NCBI RefSeq assembly: GCF_001429025.1
Contig: NZ_LMHT01000015.1
Coordinates: 207,466-271,465, forward strand
DNA from: Phenylobacterium sp. Root700
Lineage (GTDB): Bacteria; Pseudomonadota; Alphaproteobacteria; Caulobacterales; Caulobacteraceae
Direction of reading: 5' to 3'
DNA: 64,000 nt
Below, piece by piece: positions 18,260 to 28,889 of the stretch. The translations under genes were made by a program, and so were the position numbers. The notes below the pieces were generated by a model. The model searched no databases. It was not told the DNA's origin and saw only the letters and a program-made list of their open reading frames with translations. The first letter of the stretch is position 1. Every line of letters begins with the position of its first letter.

Positions 18260-18337
18260 CTAGCGCACGACCTCTCCCACCAGCCCGGTCTGGGCGGTTC
18301 GGCAGGTCACGTGCATAAGGGCGATGGCGGCGCGCAT
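18260..18337 (-). CDS. Possible 25-residue leader peptide
   Basis: An ATG at 18337 opens 25 codons (beginning MRAAIALMHV) and ends at TAG, followed about 30 bases later by the terminator at 18201-18232 and then the GNAT gene. No good Shine-Dalgarno is visible and arfB is divergent over the same region, so it may be chance. Confidence 0.15.
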   Translation of the reverse strand: MRAAIALMHVTCRTAQTGLVGEVVR

Positions 18338-18376
18338 GGGCTAAGCTTAGCCGAAACAGGGATATCGGAAAAGTCG

Positions 18377-18802
18377 GTGATCGAAGTCACCCCCACCATC
18401 AGCCTCTCCGAGGACGAACTGACCGAACGGTTCATCCGCTCGGCCGGTCCCGGCGGTCAGAACGTCAACAAGGTCTCCACCGCCGTGGAGTTGCGCTTCG
18501 ACGTGCGCGCGTCTCCGTCCCTGCCCAACGACGTGGCGATCCGGCTGATGAAGCTGGGCGGGCGCAAGGTCACCCAGGACGGCGTGCTGGTCCTGGTGGC
18601 GATGACCCACAGGACCCAGGAACGCAACCGCGCCGACGCGCTGGAGCGGCTGCTGGACCTGATCCGTGAGGCCGCGCGGCCCCCGCCGCCGCCGCGCAAG
18701 AAAACCCGGCCCACCCTCGCCGCCAAGAAGCGACGGGTGGAGGCCAAGGTCCGTCGCGGCGGGATAAAATCCACACGCGGCAAGGTGCGCGGCGACGACT
18801 AG
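18377..18802 (+). CDS. arfB: Alternative ribosome-rescue peptidyl-tRNA hydrolase ArfB
   Basis: 141 residues, almost exactly the length of E. coli ArfB (140). It frees ribosomes stalled without a stop codon by hydrolysing peptidyl-tRNA. The GGQ motif is at residues 26-28 (AGPGGQNVNK), the same place as in E. coli. The C-terminal third is the basic tail (RKKTRPTLAAKKRR...) that enters the empty mRNA channel. The GTG at 18377 is chosen because it aligns with the known N-terminus and has GGAA upstream; the open frame back to 18311 adds 22 unrelated residues. In Caulobacter the ArfB homologue backs up trans-translation. Confidence 0.92.
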   Translation: MIEVTPTISLSEDELTERFIRSAGPGGQNVNKVSTAVELRFDVRASPSLPNDVAIRLMKLGGRKVTQDGVLVLVAMTHRTQERNRADALERLLDLIREAARPPPPPRKKTRPTLAAKKRRVEAKVRRGGIKSTRGKVRGDD

Positions 18803-18830
18803 GCCGCCGCCGCGAAAGCCTCGGTCCGCC

Positions 18831-19490
18831 TCAGTAGCGACGGATCGAGGACACCGAGTGCGCCAGTCCGTAACGGCGCAGGTCGCTGACCGAACTGGTC
18901 AGGGTGACACAGCGCCCACGGAAATGAGCGTCCTGGCATAGCTGCCAGCGGGTTCCGCGCGGAATGCGCACCGACAGCGCCCGGTCGTTGAAATTGTAAT
19001 TGGCCAGGTTTGCGGCGCCGGCCATGAACGTCCGGGAGGACGCCCCCCTAAAGCCGGTGCTGCTGTGGAGCGTCAGACCTCCGTATTGCGGCGGCGTGGG
19101 CGGGTACGGACCGCCCGGATACGGCGGCCGCGGAGGTTGAGGCCTGGGCGGCTGAATCGACGGATCGCTGGGATACGGCGGACGTGGCGGCTGAATCGAT
19201 GGACCACCCGGATACGGAGGGCGTGGCGGTTGAATCGACGGACCACCCGGATTCGGGGGGCGTGGCGGCTGAATGGACGGATCGCTCGGCCGCGGGGGCT
19301 GGATCGACGGACCGCCCGGACGGGGCGGCTGGATCGCGGGTCCGCTGGGCGACGGCAGCTGAACCGGCTGCGGCTCGGCTGGCCTGGTCTGAGCGTATCC
19401 GCCGCCCGCCGGCGTGGCGAGGACGGCGGCGCAGGCCAGCGCTATGGCGAACCGGCCGGCGCGGGATCCCGTAAATCCAGAACTCTGCAT
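18831..19490 (-). CDS. Secreted proline-rich repeat protein with a beta/gamma-crystallin-like domain
   Basis: 219 residues. A signal peptide (about 1-34, ending GGGYAQ) leads into a repeat region (about 45-130) with six to seven units of the type GPSIQPPRP or DPSIQPPRPPYP. The C-terminal 85 residues contain ANYNFNDRALSVRIPRGTRWQLCQDAHFRGRCVTLTSSVSDLRRYGL, a half crystallin Greek-key motif with two cysteines, as in calcium-binding crystallins and I36-type inhibitors. Likely periplasmic or outer-surface. The start has GGAG at good spacing. The repeat number probably varies between strains. Confidence 0.8.
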   Translation of the reverse strand: MQSSGFTGSRAGRFAIALACAAVLATPAGGGYAQTRPAEPQPVQLPSPSGPAIQPPRPGGPSIQPPRPSDPSIQPPRPPNPGGPSIQPPRPPYPGGPSIQPPRPPYPSDPSIQPPRPQPPRPPYPGGPYPPTPPQYGGLTLHSSTGFRGASSRTFMAGAANLANYNFNDRALSVRIPRGTRWQLCQDAHFRGRCVTLTSSVSDLRRYGLAHSVSSIRRY

Positions 19491-19644
19491 GACGTGCGTT
19501 CTCCGCGATTACAACGTCAGCATGCAGCGCCCTGAAACGGCGCACGTCAACGGGCGCCGATGCGCGCACTGTCGGGCATTTTACCAAGCACCGTCCGTCA
19601 GGAGCTTGGCGTCTGGGGGTTCGGCCGCATAAGGTGCGCACGCC

Positions 19645-20187
19645 ATGTCACGCATACGCCTCCTCTCCGCCTCCGCCGCCCTGCTTCTGGTCGCCGCCTG
19701 CGCGCCCACCATGGGTCCCCCGCCGCCTCCGCCGCCTGGCTCCGATGGCCCGGCCTCGGCCAACACGTTCCGCGCGGGCGACTTTTCCTGGTCGGCGGTT
19801 CCCGGCCCCGGACGGGTGGACGGCCGCCTGGTCTTCCGGTCCGGCCAGGCCCGCTACAGCTGCGAAGGCGCCGGCGTGGTCCTGACGCCTGAGACGCCGT
19901 GGACCCGGCGGCGGATGACCATCCTCTACAAGTCGCCCGACCGCTCGGCGCTGCCGGCCGACGAGGTGCGGGCTCGCACCCCCTCGGCCCCCAGCGGCGA
20001 CTACTCGGCCTTCGTCAAGCGCACGGTCTGCGACGCCAACAGCCGGTTCAGCTTCTCGGGCCTCGCCAACGGCGCCTGGTACGTGATCACCGTGGCCAAG
20101 CCGGTCGCCCCCGGCACAGGTCCCGACATCGCCGTCATGCGCCGCGTGGAAGTCCGCGGCGGCCGCGCGGTGAGCGTGGATCTGTAG
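19645..20187 (+). CDS. Lipoprotein with carboxypeptidase-regulatory-like fold
   Basis: 180 residues. A lipobox (LLLVAAC, Cys at about 20) makes it a predicted lipoprotein, followed by a Pro run. The rest is beta-rich: the segment SRFSFSGLANGAWYVITVAKPV (about 132-153) is typical of small transthyretin-like domains (CarboxypepD_reg) that occur as stalks or carbohydrate-binding modules. The specific role is unknown. It is divergent from the crystallin-like gene and followed by a dispersed repeat and a terminator shared with clpB. Confidence 0.72.
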   Translation: MSRIRLLSASAALLLVAACAPTMGPPPPPPPGSDGPASANTFRAGDFSWSAVPGPGRVDGRLVFRSGQARYSCEGAGVVLTPETPWTRRRMTILYKSPDRSALPADEVRARTPSAPSGDYSAFVKRTVCDANSRFSFSGLANGAWYVITVAKPVAPGTGPDIAVMRRVEVRGGRAVSVDL

Positions 20188-20195
20188 ACCGCCCG

Positions 20196-20311
20196 CTCGT
20201 CATCCTCCGGTCGTCTGCAAGACGATCCGGGGGCCCCAAGCGGGCTATCCACATTCTGCAACTCAGCTTGGATCCCCCGGATCAGCCTTCGGCTGACCGG
20301 AGGATGACGAG
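20196..20311 (+). repeat. Dispersed ~115-bp inverted-repeat element, copy 1
   Basis: The ends are a perfect 17-bp inverted repeat (CTCGTCATCCTCCGGTC at 20196-20212 and its complement at 20295-20311). The interior includes TTCTGCAACTCAGCTTGG and CCCCCGGATCAGCC. A second copy in opposite orientation lies at 26811-26922. It carries no ORF and looks like a REP/BIME or miniature mobile element. Confidence 0.8.
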
Positions 20312-20317
20312 CAGATG

Positions 20318-20348
20318 CAAAACGCCCCGGGGATCACCCGGGGCGTTT
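20318..20348. terminator. Rho-independent terminator at the end of clpB
   Basis: AAACGCCCCGGG (20320-20331) pairs perfectly over 12 bp with CCCGGGGCGTTT (20337-20348). On the - strand it follows clpB by five bases and runs into TTTTGC; on the + strand it would also stop read-through from the lipoprotein gene. Confidence 0.88.
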
Positions 20349-20352
20349 GTCG

Positions 20353-22935
<2,583 letters not shown>

Positions 22936-23116
22936 GCTTTCCCCTGGATAGGCGGATTTGGGGCGTCGCCTCATACAAGCACGACACCTCGCTCAGGGAT
23001 GTAGTGTTGCTTCGCCGCCACACAAGACAATCGGGCCGACGCCAGCGAGTTCCGTTCGAAAACCGCATTCCTCTCCTCGTAGCGGGGGAGGAAAGAAGGA
23101 GGCGGTGCGGCGCCCG

Positions 23117-25357
23117 CTACTGCCGCGCCATCTCGGCTTCGCCGACCGCGTCGCCGTCCAGATCCTGGTCGGCGTCCATGGTGACGGTGACGGTCCGCAG
23201 GGCGCCAGTGAAGGTGAACGGCTGGGCGTAGTCGCCGACCGCGCTGCCCCGGTCGCGGCCGATGTCGAGCCCCGACCAGGAGATCAGGGTCATGAAGCCG
23301 AGATGGGTCGAGAGCTCGCCGGCCGGCTGGCCGTCGACCGTCAGGGTGAACCGGCGGCCATCGCCCTGGATCACGCGGACGCCGAGCTTGCGGCGCCCGG
23401 GCGCGACCTCCTGCTCCGAACTGACCGTGGTCCGCAGGCCGCCGATGTTCAGGGTGTGGTGCAGGCGGCCGTCGCGGACGAACAGGCTGTAGCCGCTGGT
23501 GGCGTCGCCGTGAGCGATCAACACCCCCTGGTCGCCCTCGCCCAAATTGACGTCGGCCTCGATGAAGTAGGAGCGCGAGCGCACGTCGGGCGCGCAGTCG
23601 CCCGGCAGATGCCCCATGCCCTTGTGGAACGCGAAGCTCTTGCGATGTCCCTGGTGGCGCAGGGCGTTCTCGGCGAAGCGCGGTCCGAAGCGGTCGTCCA
23701 GCGGCAGGACGTTGCAGCGCTCGGCCTGGGCCCACCACTCATCGACCAGGGCCTTCAGGCGTTCGGGCTCCTGCTCGGCCAGGTCCCTGGTTTCCGAGAA
23801 GTCGGCGTCGAGGTGGTAGAGCTCCCAGCGGTCGCTCTCGAAAGCCGCGCCCGGCGGGTGGAAGGCCACAGCCTTCCAGCCATCCTTCCAGAGGCCGCGA
23901 TGGCCGAACATCTCGAAATACTGCGGGCTGGCCTTCGAGGGCGCGGCGGGGTCGGTGATCGAGGCCGCGAAGCTGACGCCCTCGATCGGCATCTGCGGCA
24001 CCCCGGCGATCACCTGCGGCGAGGTCAGGCCCAGCATGTCGAGCAAGGTCGGGGTGAAGTCGCTGGCATGGGCGAACTGGCCCCGCGTCTCGCCGCGCGC
24101 GGCGACACCGTTCTTCCAGGAGATCACCAGCGGGTCGCGGATGCCGCCGCCGTGGGTGTTCTGCTTGTAGCGGCGCAGCGGCGTGTTGGACGCCATCGCC
24201 CAGCCGAGCGGGAAGTTCGAGTGGCTGTCGGGCCCGCCGATGTTCTCGATGTTGGCGAGCTTCTCGGCCATCGGCTCGAACTTCATATTGTAGGGGCCCA
24301 TGGCGTTGACGAAGCCCAGGGGGCCGCCCTCCTGGCTGGCGCCATTGTCCGACAGCACCAGGATCAGGGTGTCGTCCTTGACGCCCGCCTCCTCGAGGAA
24401 GCTCACCAGCCGCGCCAGTTGCCGGTCGGCGTGGTCGAGCATGCCGGCGAAGGCGCTCTGCAGGCGGGTGAACACCCGCTGTTCGTCGGGGCTGTGGTCG
24501 GCCCAGGCCTTCACCCCGTCGTTGCGGGGCGGCATCTGGGTTTCCGGCGGCACGATCCCCAGAGCCTTCTGGCGCTCCAGGCGGCGCTCGCGCTCGACGT
24601 CCCAACCTTCGGCGAAGACCGCGTCGTAGCTCTCGATGATCTCCTTCGGCGCCTGGTGCGGCGCGTGACAGGCGCCCAGCCCCAACCACAGCAGCCAAGG
24701 CTGATCGGGCGCGTCGGCGATGTGGTCGGCGACGAAGCGGATGCTCTCGTCCACCAGGTCGGTGGTCAGGTGGTAGCCGTCCGGGAAGTGGCCGGGGGCG
24801 TCGATGGGGGTGTTGTCGCGAACCAGCTCAGGTGAATAGTGGTCGGTCTCGGCGTCCATGAAGCCGTAGTAGCGGTTGAACCCCCGCCCCAACGGCCAGC
24901 CGTCGAACGGCCCGCTGGCGCCCACCTGGCTGAGCGGCGTCGCGTGCCACTTGCCGACCATGTAGGTCCCGTAGCCCTGGGCCCGCAGCATCTCGGGCAG
25001 GGTCCCGGCCTCGTGGGCGATCTTGCCGCGATAGCCGGGGAAGCCTGAATCGAAATTGGCCAGGCAGCCCATGCCGACCGAGTGGTGGTTGCGTCCGGTC
25101 AGCAGCGCCGCGCGGGTGGTCGAACACATCGCCGTGGTGTGGAAGCCGGTGTAGCGCAGGCCGTCCTCCGCCAGGGCGTCGATGGTCGGCGTCTTGATCG
25201 GAGAGCCGTAGCAGCCGAAGTCGGAGAAGCCGACGTCGTCGAACAACACCACCAGGATGTTGGGCGATCCCTTGGGCGGCTTTACCCGCGCCGGCCAATG
25301 GGGGACCGAGTCCGCCAGGGTCCGACCGACTTTCGCAGAACCATCAGATGCACTCAT
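23117..25357 (-). CDS. Arylsulfatase (S1 family) with C-terminal beta-sandwich
   Basis: 746 residues. The sulfatase fold starts at NILVVLFDDVGFSDFGCYGS (metal-binding DD). The formylglycine region reads CSTTRAALLTGRN with Cys78, where the usual Pro is Thr. Later KWH and SDNGASQEGG motifs complete the active site. The last 150 residues form a concanavalin-like sandwich (LHHTLNIGGLRTTV..., DGQPAGEL). The enzyme cleaves sulfate esters for sulfur or carbon scavenging. No signal peptide is evident. The ATG at 25357 is chosen because GGAGG lies six bases upstream; an ATG four codons earlier overlaps that site. No maturation enzyme (FGE) gene is in the window. Confidence 0.88.
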   Translation of the reverse strand: MSASDGSAKVGRTLADSVPHWPARVKPPKGSPNILVVLFDDVGFSDFGCYGSPIKTPTIDALAEDGLRYTGFHTTAMCSTTRAALLTGRNHHSVGMGCLANFDSGFPGYRGKIAHEAGTLPEMLRAQGYGTYMVGKWHATPLSQVGASGPFDGWPLGRGFNRYYGFMDAETDHYSPELVRDNTPIDAPGHFPDGYHLTTDLVDESIRFVADHIADAPDQPWLLWLGLGACHAPHQAPKEIIESYDAVFAEGWDVERERRLERQKALGIVPPETQMPPRNDGVKAWADHSPDEQRVFTRLQSAFAGMLDHADRQLARLVSFLEEAGVKDDTLILVLSDNGASQEGGPLGFVNAMGPYNMKFEPMAEKLANIENIGGPDSHSNFPLGWAMASNTPLRRYKQNTHGGGIRDPLVISWKNGVAARGETRGQFAHASDFTPTLLDMLGLTSPQVIAGVPQMPIEGVSFAASITDPAAPSKASPQYFEMFGHRGLWKDGWKAVAFHPPGAAFESDRWELYHLDADFSETRDLAEQEPERLKALVDEWWAQAERCNVLPLDDRFGPRFAENALRHQGHRKSFAFHKGMGHLPGDCAPDVRSRSYFIEADVNLGEGDQGVLIAHGDATSGYSLFVRDGRLHHTLNIGGLRTTVSSEQEVAPGRRKLGVRVIQGDGRRFTLTVDGQPAGELSTHLGFMTLISWSGLDIGRDRGSAVGDYAQPFTFTGALRTVTVTMDADQDLDGDAVGEAEMARQ

Positions 25358-25512
25358 GGCATCCTCCATGCCAATTTATTTCGTTGTCGCGCGATGAGGC
25401 CCGCTTGGCAAGGCGGAGCGGCCGATCCTGCAACAAACCGGCGTGTTCGGTGTTCTGCGCTCAAGCCCCCGCGGCTGCCGGAACCTCCCCTTCCCCCGTG
25501 AAGACACGCATC

Positions 25513-26802
25513 ATGACCCGCTCGACAATCCTGGCGGCGACCACCGCCATCGTCGCCCTGACAGCCTCGCAGGCCCAGGCCGCCGGCTACTATCTCCAGG
25601 AACAGTCGGTGCGCGGCGCCGGCCGCGCCTATTCCGGCGAGGTCGCCGACCAGGGCGTCTCGTCGCTATGGTGGAACCCCGCCGCCATCGCCCGCTCGCC
25701 GCGCGAGATCTATGGCGGCCTGCACGCCGTGTTCGTCGACGCCAAGGTGACGAACCAGGGCTCGACCATCACCTATCCGGGCGGGACGACCATCCCGGTG
25801 CAGGGCGAGCCGCGCGCCTTCAACCCGATCCAGAACGGCGTCGCGCCGAACTTCGCCATCGCCACGCCGATTGGCGATCACTTCGCCCTGGGGCTTTCGG
25901 TGGCCGCGCCCTTCAACTTCACCACCGAGTATCGCGGGAACTCCTGGGCCAGGTACGACGCCCTGACCTCACGCCTGACCACGGCCGACATCCAGCTCAC
26001 CGGCGCCATGCAGGTGACCGACTGGCTGGACGTTGGGCTGGGGGTCAGCGCCCAGCACACCGAGGCCAAGCTGCAGACCGCCTATCCCAATCTCTCGCCG
26101 GCCCTGCCCGACGGGGTCTCGCAGCTCAGCGGCGACGGCTGGGACTTCGGCTGGTCCGCCGGCGCCCAGGCGCACCTGGGCAAGGTAAGCCTGGGCGCCA
26201 GCTATCGCGCCAAGATCGAGCACGACCTGGACGGCCGCGTCCTGGTCGCGGGGCTGCTCGGACCGCTGGCGCCGGCCAACCGCGACATCGACGGCTCGGC
26301 GGCCTTCGCCACCCCGTGGGTCGCCACCCTGGGCGCTCGCTGGCGAGCGACCGACAAGCTCACGCTCGACGCCCAGGTGCAGCGGATCGGCTGGAGCGAG
26401 TTCAAGGCCATCGACGTCAAGTTCGCCGGCGGCGGGGGCGAAACCCTGTTCCAGGGCTACAAGGACACCACCTCGGGCGGGGTCGGCCTCGACTACGCGG
26501 TCAACGACCGCCTGACCCTGCGGACCGGCGTGCAATACGATCCCACGCCGACGCCGGACGACGCCCGCACCACCCGGGTGCCGGACGGCGACCGCTGGCT
26601 CTACAGCGCCGGGGCCACGGCCCAGGTCACGGGTAGCCTGAAGCTGGACGCCGCGCTGACCTATATCGACTTCGCCTCCAGCGACGTCCTGCACGACACC
26701 ACCTTCTATGAAGGCACGCCGGCGGCCACCACCACCCGCCTGCGCGGCGAGGTGCAGGGCCAGGGCTATGTGCTGTCGCTGGGGCTGCGGAAGACGTTTT
26801 AG
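25513..26802 (+). CDS. OmpP1/FadL-family outer membrane transporter
   Basis: 429 residues. A signal peptide (1-24, ...SQAQAA) is followed by the FadL hatch motif (GYYLQEQSVRGAGRAYSGEVA) and a WWNPAA segment typical of the family. The rest is a 14-strand barrel with a C-terminal Phe (SLGLRKTF). The family imports long-chain fatty acids and other hydrophobic compounds. Its start lies 155 bases from that of the divergent sulfatase gene. The ATG at 25513 starts the signal peptide; upstream in-frame codons show no signal features. A thiolase gene occurs 19 kb away but there is no operon link. Confidence 0.9.
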   Translation: MTRSTILAATTAIVALTASQAQAAGYYLQEQSVRGAGRAYSGEVADQGVSSLWWNPAAIARSPREIYGGLHAVFVDAKVTNQGSTITYPGGTTIPVQGEPRAFNPIQNGVAPNFAIATPIGDHFALGLSVAAPFNFTTEYRGNSWARYDALTSRLTTADIQLTGAMQVTDWLDVGLGVSAQHTEAKLQTAYPNLSPALPDGVSQLSGDGWDFGWSAGAQAHLGKVSLGASYRAKIEHDLDGRVLVAGLLGPLAPANRDIDGSAAFATPWVATLGARWRATDKLTLDAQVQRIGWSEFKAIDVKFAGGGGETLFQGYKDTTSGGVGLDYAVNDRLTLRTGVQYDPTPTPDDARTTRVPDGDRWLYSAGATAQVTGSLKLDAALTYIDFASSDVLHDTTFYEGTPAATTTRLRGEVQGQGYVLSLGLRKTF

Positions 26803-26810
26803 CGCCCAGC

Positions 26811-26922
26811 TCGTCATCCTCCGGTCAGCCGCAGGCTGATCCGGGGGACCCAAGCTGAGTTGCAGAACCTGCCACGCAGTATGGGTCCCCCGGATCTCGC
26901 TTCGCGAGACCGGAGGATGACG
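26811..26922 (-). repeat. Dispersed ~115-bp inverted-repeat element, copy 2
   Basis: CGTCATCCTCCGGTC (26812-26826) and its complement (26908-26922) bound the element. Its reverse complement aligns along almost the whole length with the copy at 20196-20311, with differences mainly in the small hairpin loops. It lies between the convergent FadL and M20 peptidase genes. Confidence 0.8.
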
Positions 26923-26932
26923 GTGTGTGGGA

Positions 26933-28342
26933 CTACTTCTGCGTCGCGTAGATCTTCACCACCTCGTGGAGGAAGTCGCGGCCCTCGTAGAGCGAGCGGA
27001 CGCGCATCTTCTCGTTCAGGCCGTGAGCGCCGTTGCCGCCCGGCTCGCCGAAGAAGCCGGTCAAGCCGTAGGTCGGAATACCGACCGCGTTCAGGAACCG
27101 GCCATCGGTGGCGCCGGTCGCCATCACCGGAACCAGCGGCACGCCGGGCCACAGCTTGGCGGCGACCTTCTCGACCGGATCGGTGATCGACTTGCCCAGG
27201 GTCGGCGGCGGCGAGACGGGGCTGGGCTCGCCCACGGTCGTCACCTTGATGGCGTCGTCGCCGAGCACCTTGACCAGGGCCAGGCGGGTTTCCTCGACGC
27301 CCTCGCCGGGCAGGATGCGGCAGTTCACATTGGCCCGCGCCCGCTGCGGCAGGGCGTTGGGGGCATGGCCGGCATTGACCATGGTGGCCACGCAGGTGGT
27401 GCGCATCATCGAGTTGCGGCCCGGCTCCTGGGCGACGATGGCGACAGCCGCCGCGTCGGCGGGGTTCTTGGCCACGGCGGCCAGGGCCTTGCCGGTTTCA
27501 CCGCCGTCGATCACCGCCATGCGCTCGAAATTGGCGCGGACGGCGTCGTTCAGCTTCACCGGGAAGTCGTAGAGGCCCAGGCGCGAGAGCCCGGCCGACA
27601 GGTGATAGATGGCGTTGTCGCGCACCGGGGCCGAGGAGTGGCCGCCCTTGTTGGTCACTTCCAGGGTGTAGTCCTGATAGACCTTCTCGCCGGCCTGGAT
27701 GCCGAGCGAGATGCGGTTACCCTTGGCGTCGAGCCGCCCGCCCGAGCCCTCGTTGAGCACGAAGGCGGCGTCCATCAGGTCGCGGTGGTTCTGGATCAGG
27801 TACTGGACGCCGTTGAAGGTGTCGGGCGTCTCCTCACCGCAGGTCAGCGCCATCTTGATGGTGCGCCGGGGCTTGAAGCCCTCTTGCTTGAAGCGGATCA
27901 GGCTGTCGGTCCACACCGCCGCCTGGGCTTTGTCATCGCTGGCGCCGCGGGCGTAGAAGAAGCCGTCCTCTTCGATCAGCTTGAAGGGATCGCGTTCCCA
28001 GTCGGCGCGATTGGCCTCGACCACGTCGATATGGGCCAACAGCAGGATCGGCTTGGCCTTGGGATCGGAGCCCTTCAGCGTGGCGACCAGATTGCCGTCC
28101 TTGGGACGCGCCGCCGGCACGATGACCTGCAGGTCCGCGTCGGCGAAGCCCGCCGCCTTCAGGCGCGAGGCCATGGCCTGCGAAGCCGCGGTGCAGCTGC
28201 CCGACGACAGCGTCGTATTGATCTCGATCAGCTCCTTGTAGAGGTCGCGGAAGGCCAGCTGGTCGGGGCGCGGGGTCTGGGCCGCGGCGGGGGACGCGAG
28301 CGCGGCGAGCGCCAATGCGGCGGCGGAAATCGAACGGATCAT
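26933..28342 (-). CDS. M20-family zinc metallopeptidase, exported
   Basis: 469 residues. A signal peptide (1-21, ...SPAAAQ) implies export. The M20 active site is visible: LLAHIDVVEANRADWERDPF with the metal-binding His and the Asp two residues later, GASDDKAQAA bridging Asp, CGEETPD with the general-base Glu-Glu pair, and the C-terminal His in GNGAHGLNEKMRV. A lid dimerisation domain (about 205-320) lies between. Relatives hydrolyse di- and tripeptides or N-acyl amino acids. The ATG at 28342 has TGGAG seven bases upstream; the frame extends a further 18 codons without signal character. Confidence 0.9.
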   Translation of the reverse strand: MIRSISAAALALAALASPAAAQTPRPDQLAFRDLYKELIEINTTLSSGSCTAASQAMASRLKAAGFADADLQVIVPAARPKDGNLVATLKGSDPKAKPILLLAHIDVVEANRADWERDPFKLIEEDGFFYARGASDDKAQAAVWTDSLIRFKQEGFKPRRTIKMALTCGEETPDTFNGVQYLIQNHRDLMDAAFVLNEGSGGRLDAKGNRISLGIQAGEKVYQDYTLEVTNKGGHSSAPVRDNAIYHLSAGLSRLGLYDFPVKLNDAVRANFERMAVIDGGETGKALAAVAKNPADAAAVAIVAQEPGRNSMMRTTCVATMVNAGHAPNALPQRARANVNCRILPGEGVEETRLALVKVLGDDAIKVTTVGEPSPVSPPPTLGKSITDPVEKVAAKLWPGVPLVPVMATGATDGRFLNAVGIPTYGLTGFFGEPGGNGAHGLNEKMRVRSLYEGRDFLHEVVKIYATQK

Positions 28343-28421
28343 CAACAGCTCCACAATAATGGGAGCGACCCTATGGGGCGTGCGGACGAGCGGCAACGGG
28401 AATGGTGTGGCTTGCGCGAAG

Positions 28422-28450
28422 GCCCCCTCAGTCGGCTTCGCCGACAGCTC
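28422..28450. repeat. Partial dispersed repeat (CCCCCTCAGTCGGC type)
   Basis: A hairpin (GTCGGC TTC GCCGAC) inside GCCCCCTCAGTCGG...CAGCTC matches the module at the end of the repeat at 60357-60469. It lies between the M20 and DUF1178 genes. Confidence 0.5.
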
Positions 28451-28463
28451 GGGGATCTAGAAG

Positions 28464-28889
28464 CTAATTCACTTCCGACTTCTTCGGCGGCGCCGGGGGC
28501 ATGGCGGCGACAGGGACGCCATCCTCGGCGAGCGACTTGATCTGGGCAGGCGTCGCCTCGCCATAGATGCCGCGATCTTCGGAGCGGCCCTCGTGGATGG
28601 CGCGAGCCTCGTCGGCGAAGGTGTCGCCGACATAGTCGAAGTTGTCCTCGACGTGTTTGCGCACCCGGCCCATGGCCTCCATGACCATCGAGCGCATCTG
28701 CGGGGCCAAGTCGGTGGTCTTCTTCGTGCCGGCGACGGAGGGGGCCATGATCTGCTTGGTCACGGCCTTGGAGTCGCAGACCGGGCAGCCGATCAGGCCG
28801 CGCTTGGACTGGTCGTCGAAATCATCCGACGATCCGAACCAGCCCTCGAACTCATGGGCGTTGTCGCAGGAAAGCGCGTAGCGGATCAT
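28464..28889 (-). CDS. DUF1178 family protein
   Basis: 141 residues. It starts MIRYALSCDNAHEFEGWF and has a CPVC pair at about 35-38, the features of DUF1178, a small probably zinc-binding cytoplasmic family common in alphaproteobacteria. The function is unknown. The ATG overlaps the stop of the nitrilase gene in ATGA, so the pair is translationally coupled, and glutaredoxin 3 precedes both. This gene set (grxC, nitrilase, DUF1178) is recurrent in the class, hinting at thiol or repair metabolism. Confidence 0.88.
   Translation of the reverse strand: MIRYALSCDNAHEFEGWFGSSDDFDDQSKRGLIGCPVCDSKAVTKQIMAPSVAGTKKTTDLAPQMRSMVMEAMGRVRKHVEDNFDYVGDTFADEARAIHEGRSEDRGIYGEATPAQIKSLAEDGVPVAAMPPAPPKKSEVN

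Noticed and set aside
22936..23116. A sigma-32 promoter for clpB
   Set aside because: CTTG-like and CCCC-like pieces occur, but no pair has proper spacing and sequence, so I do not report one.
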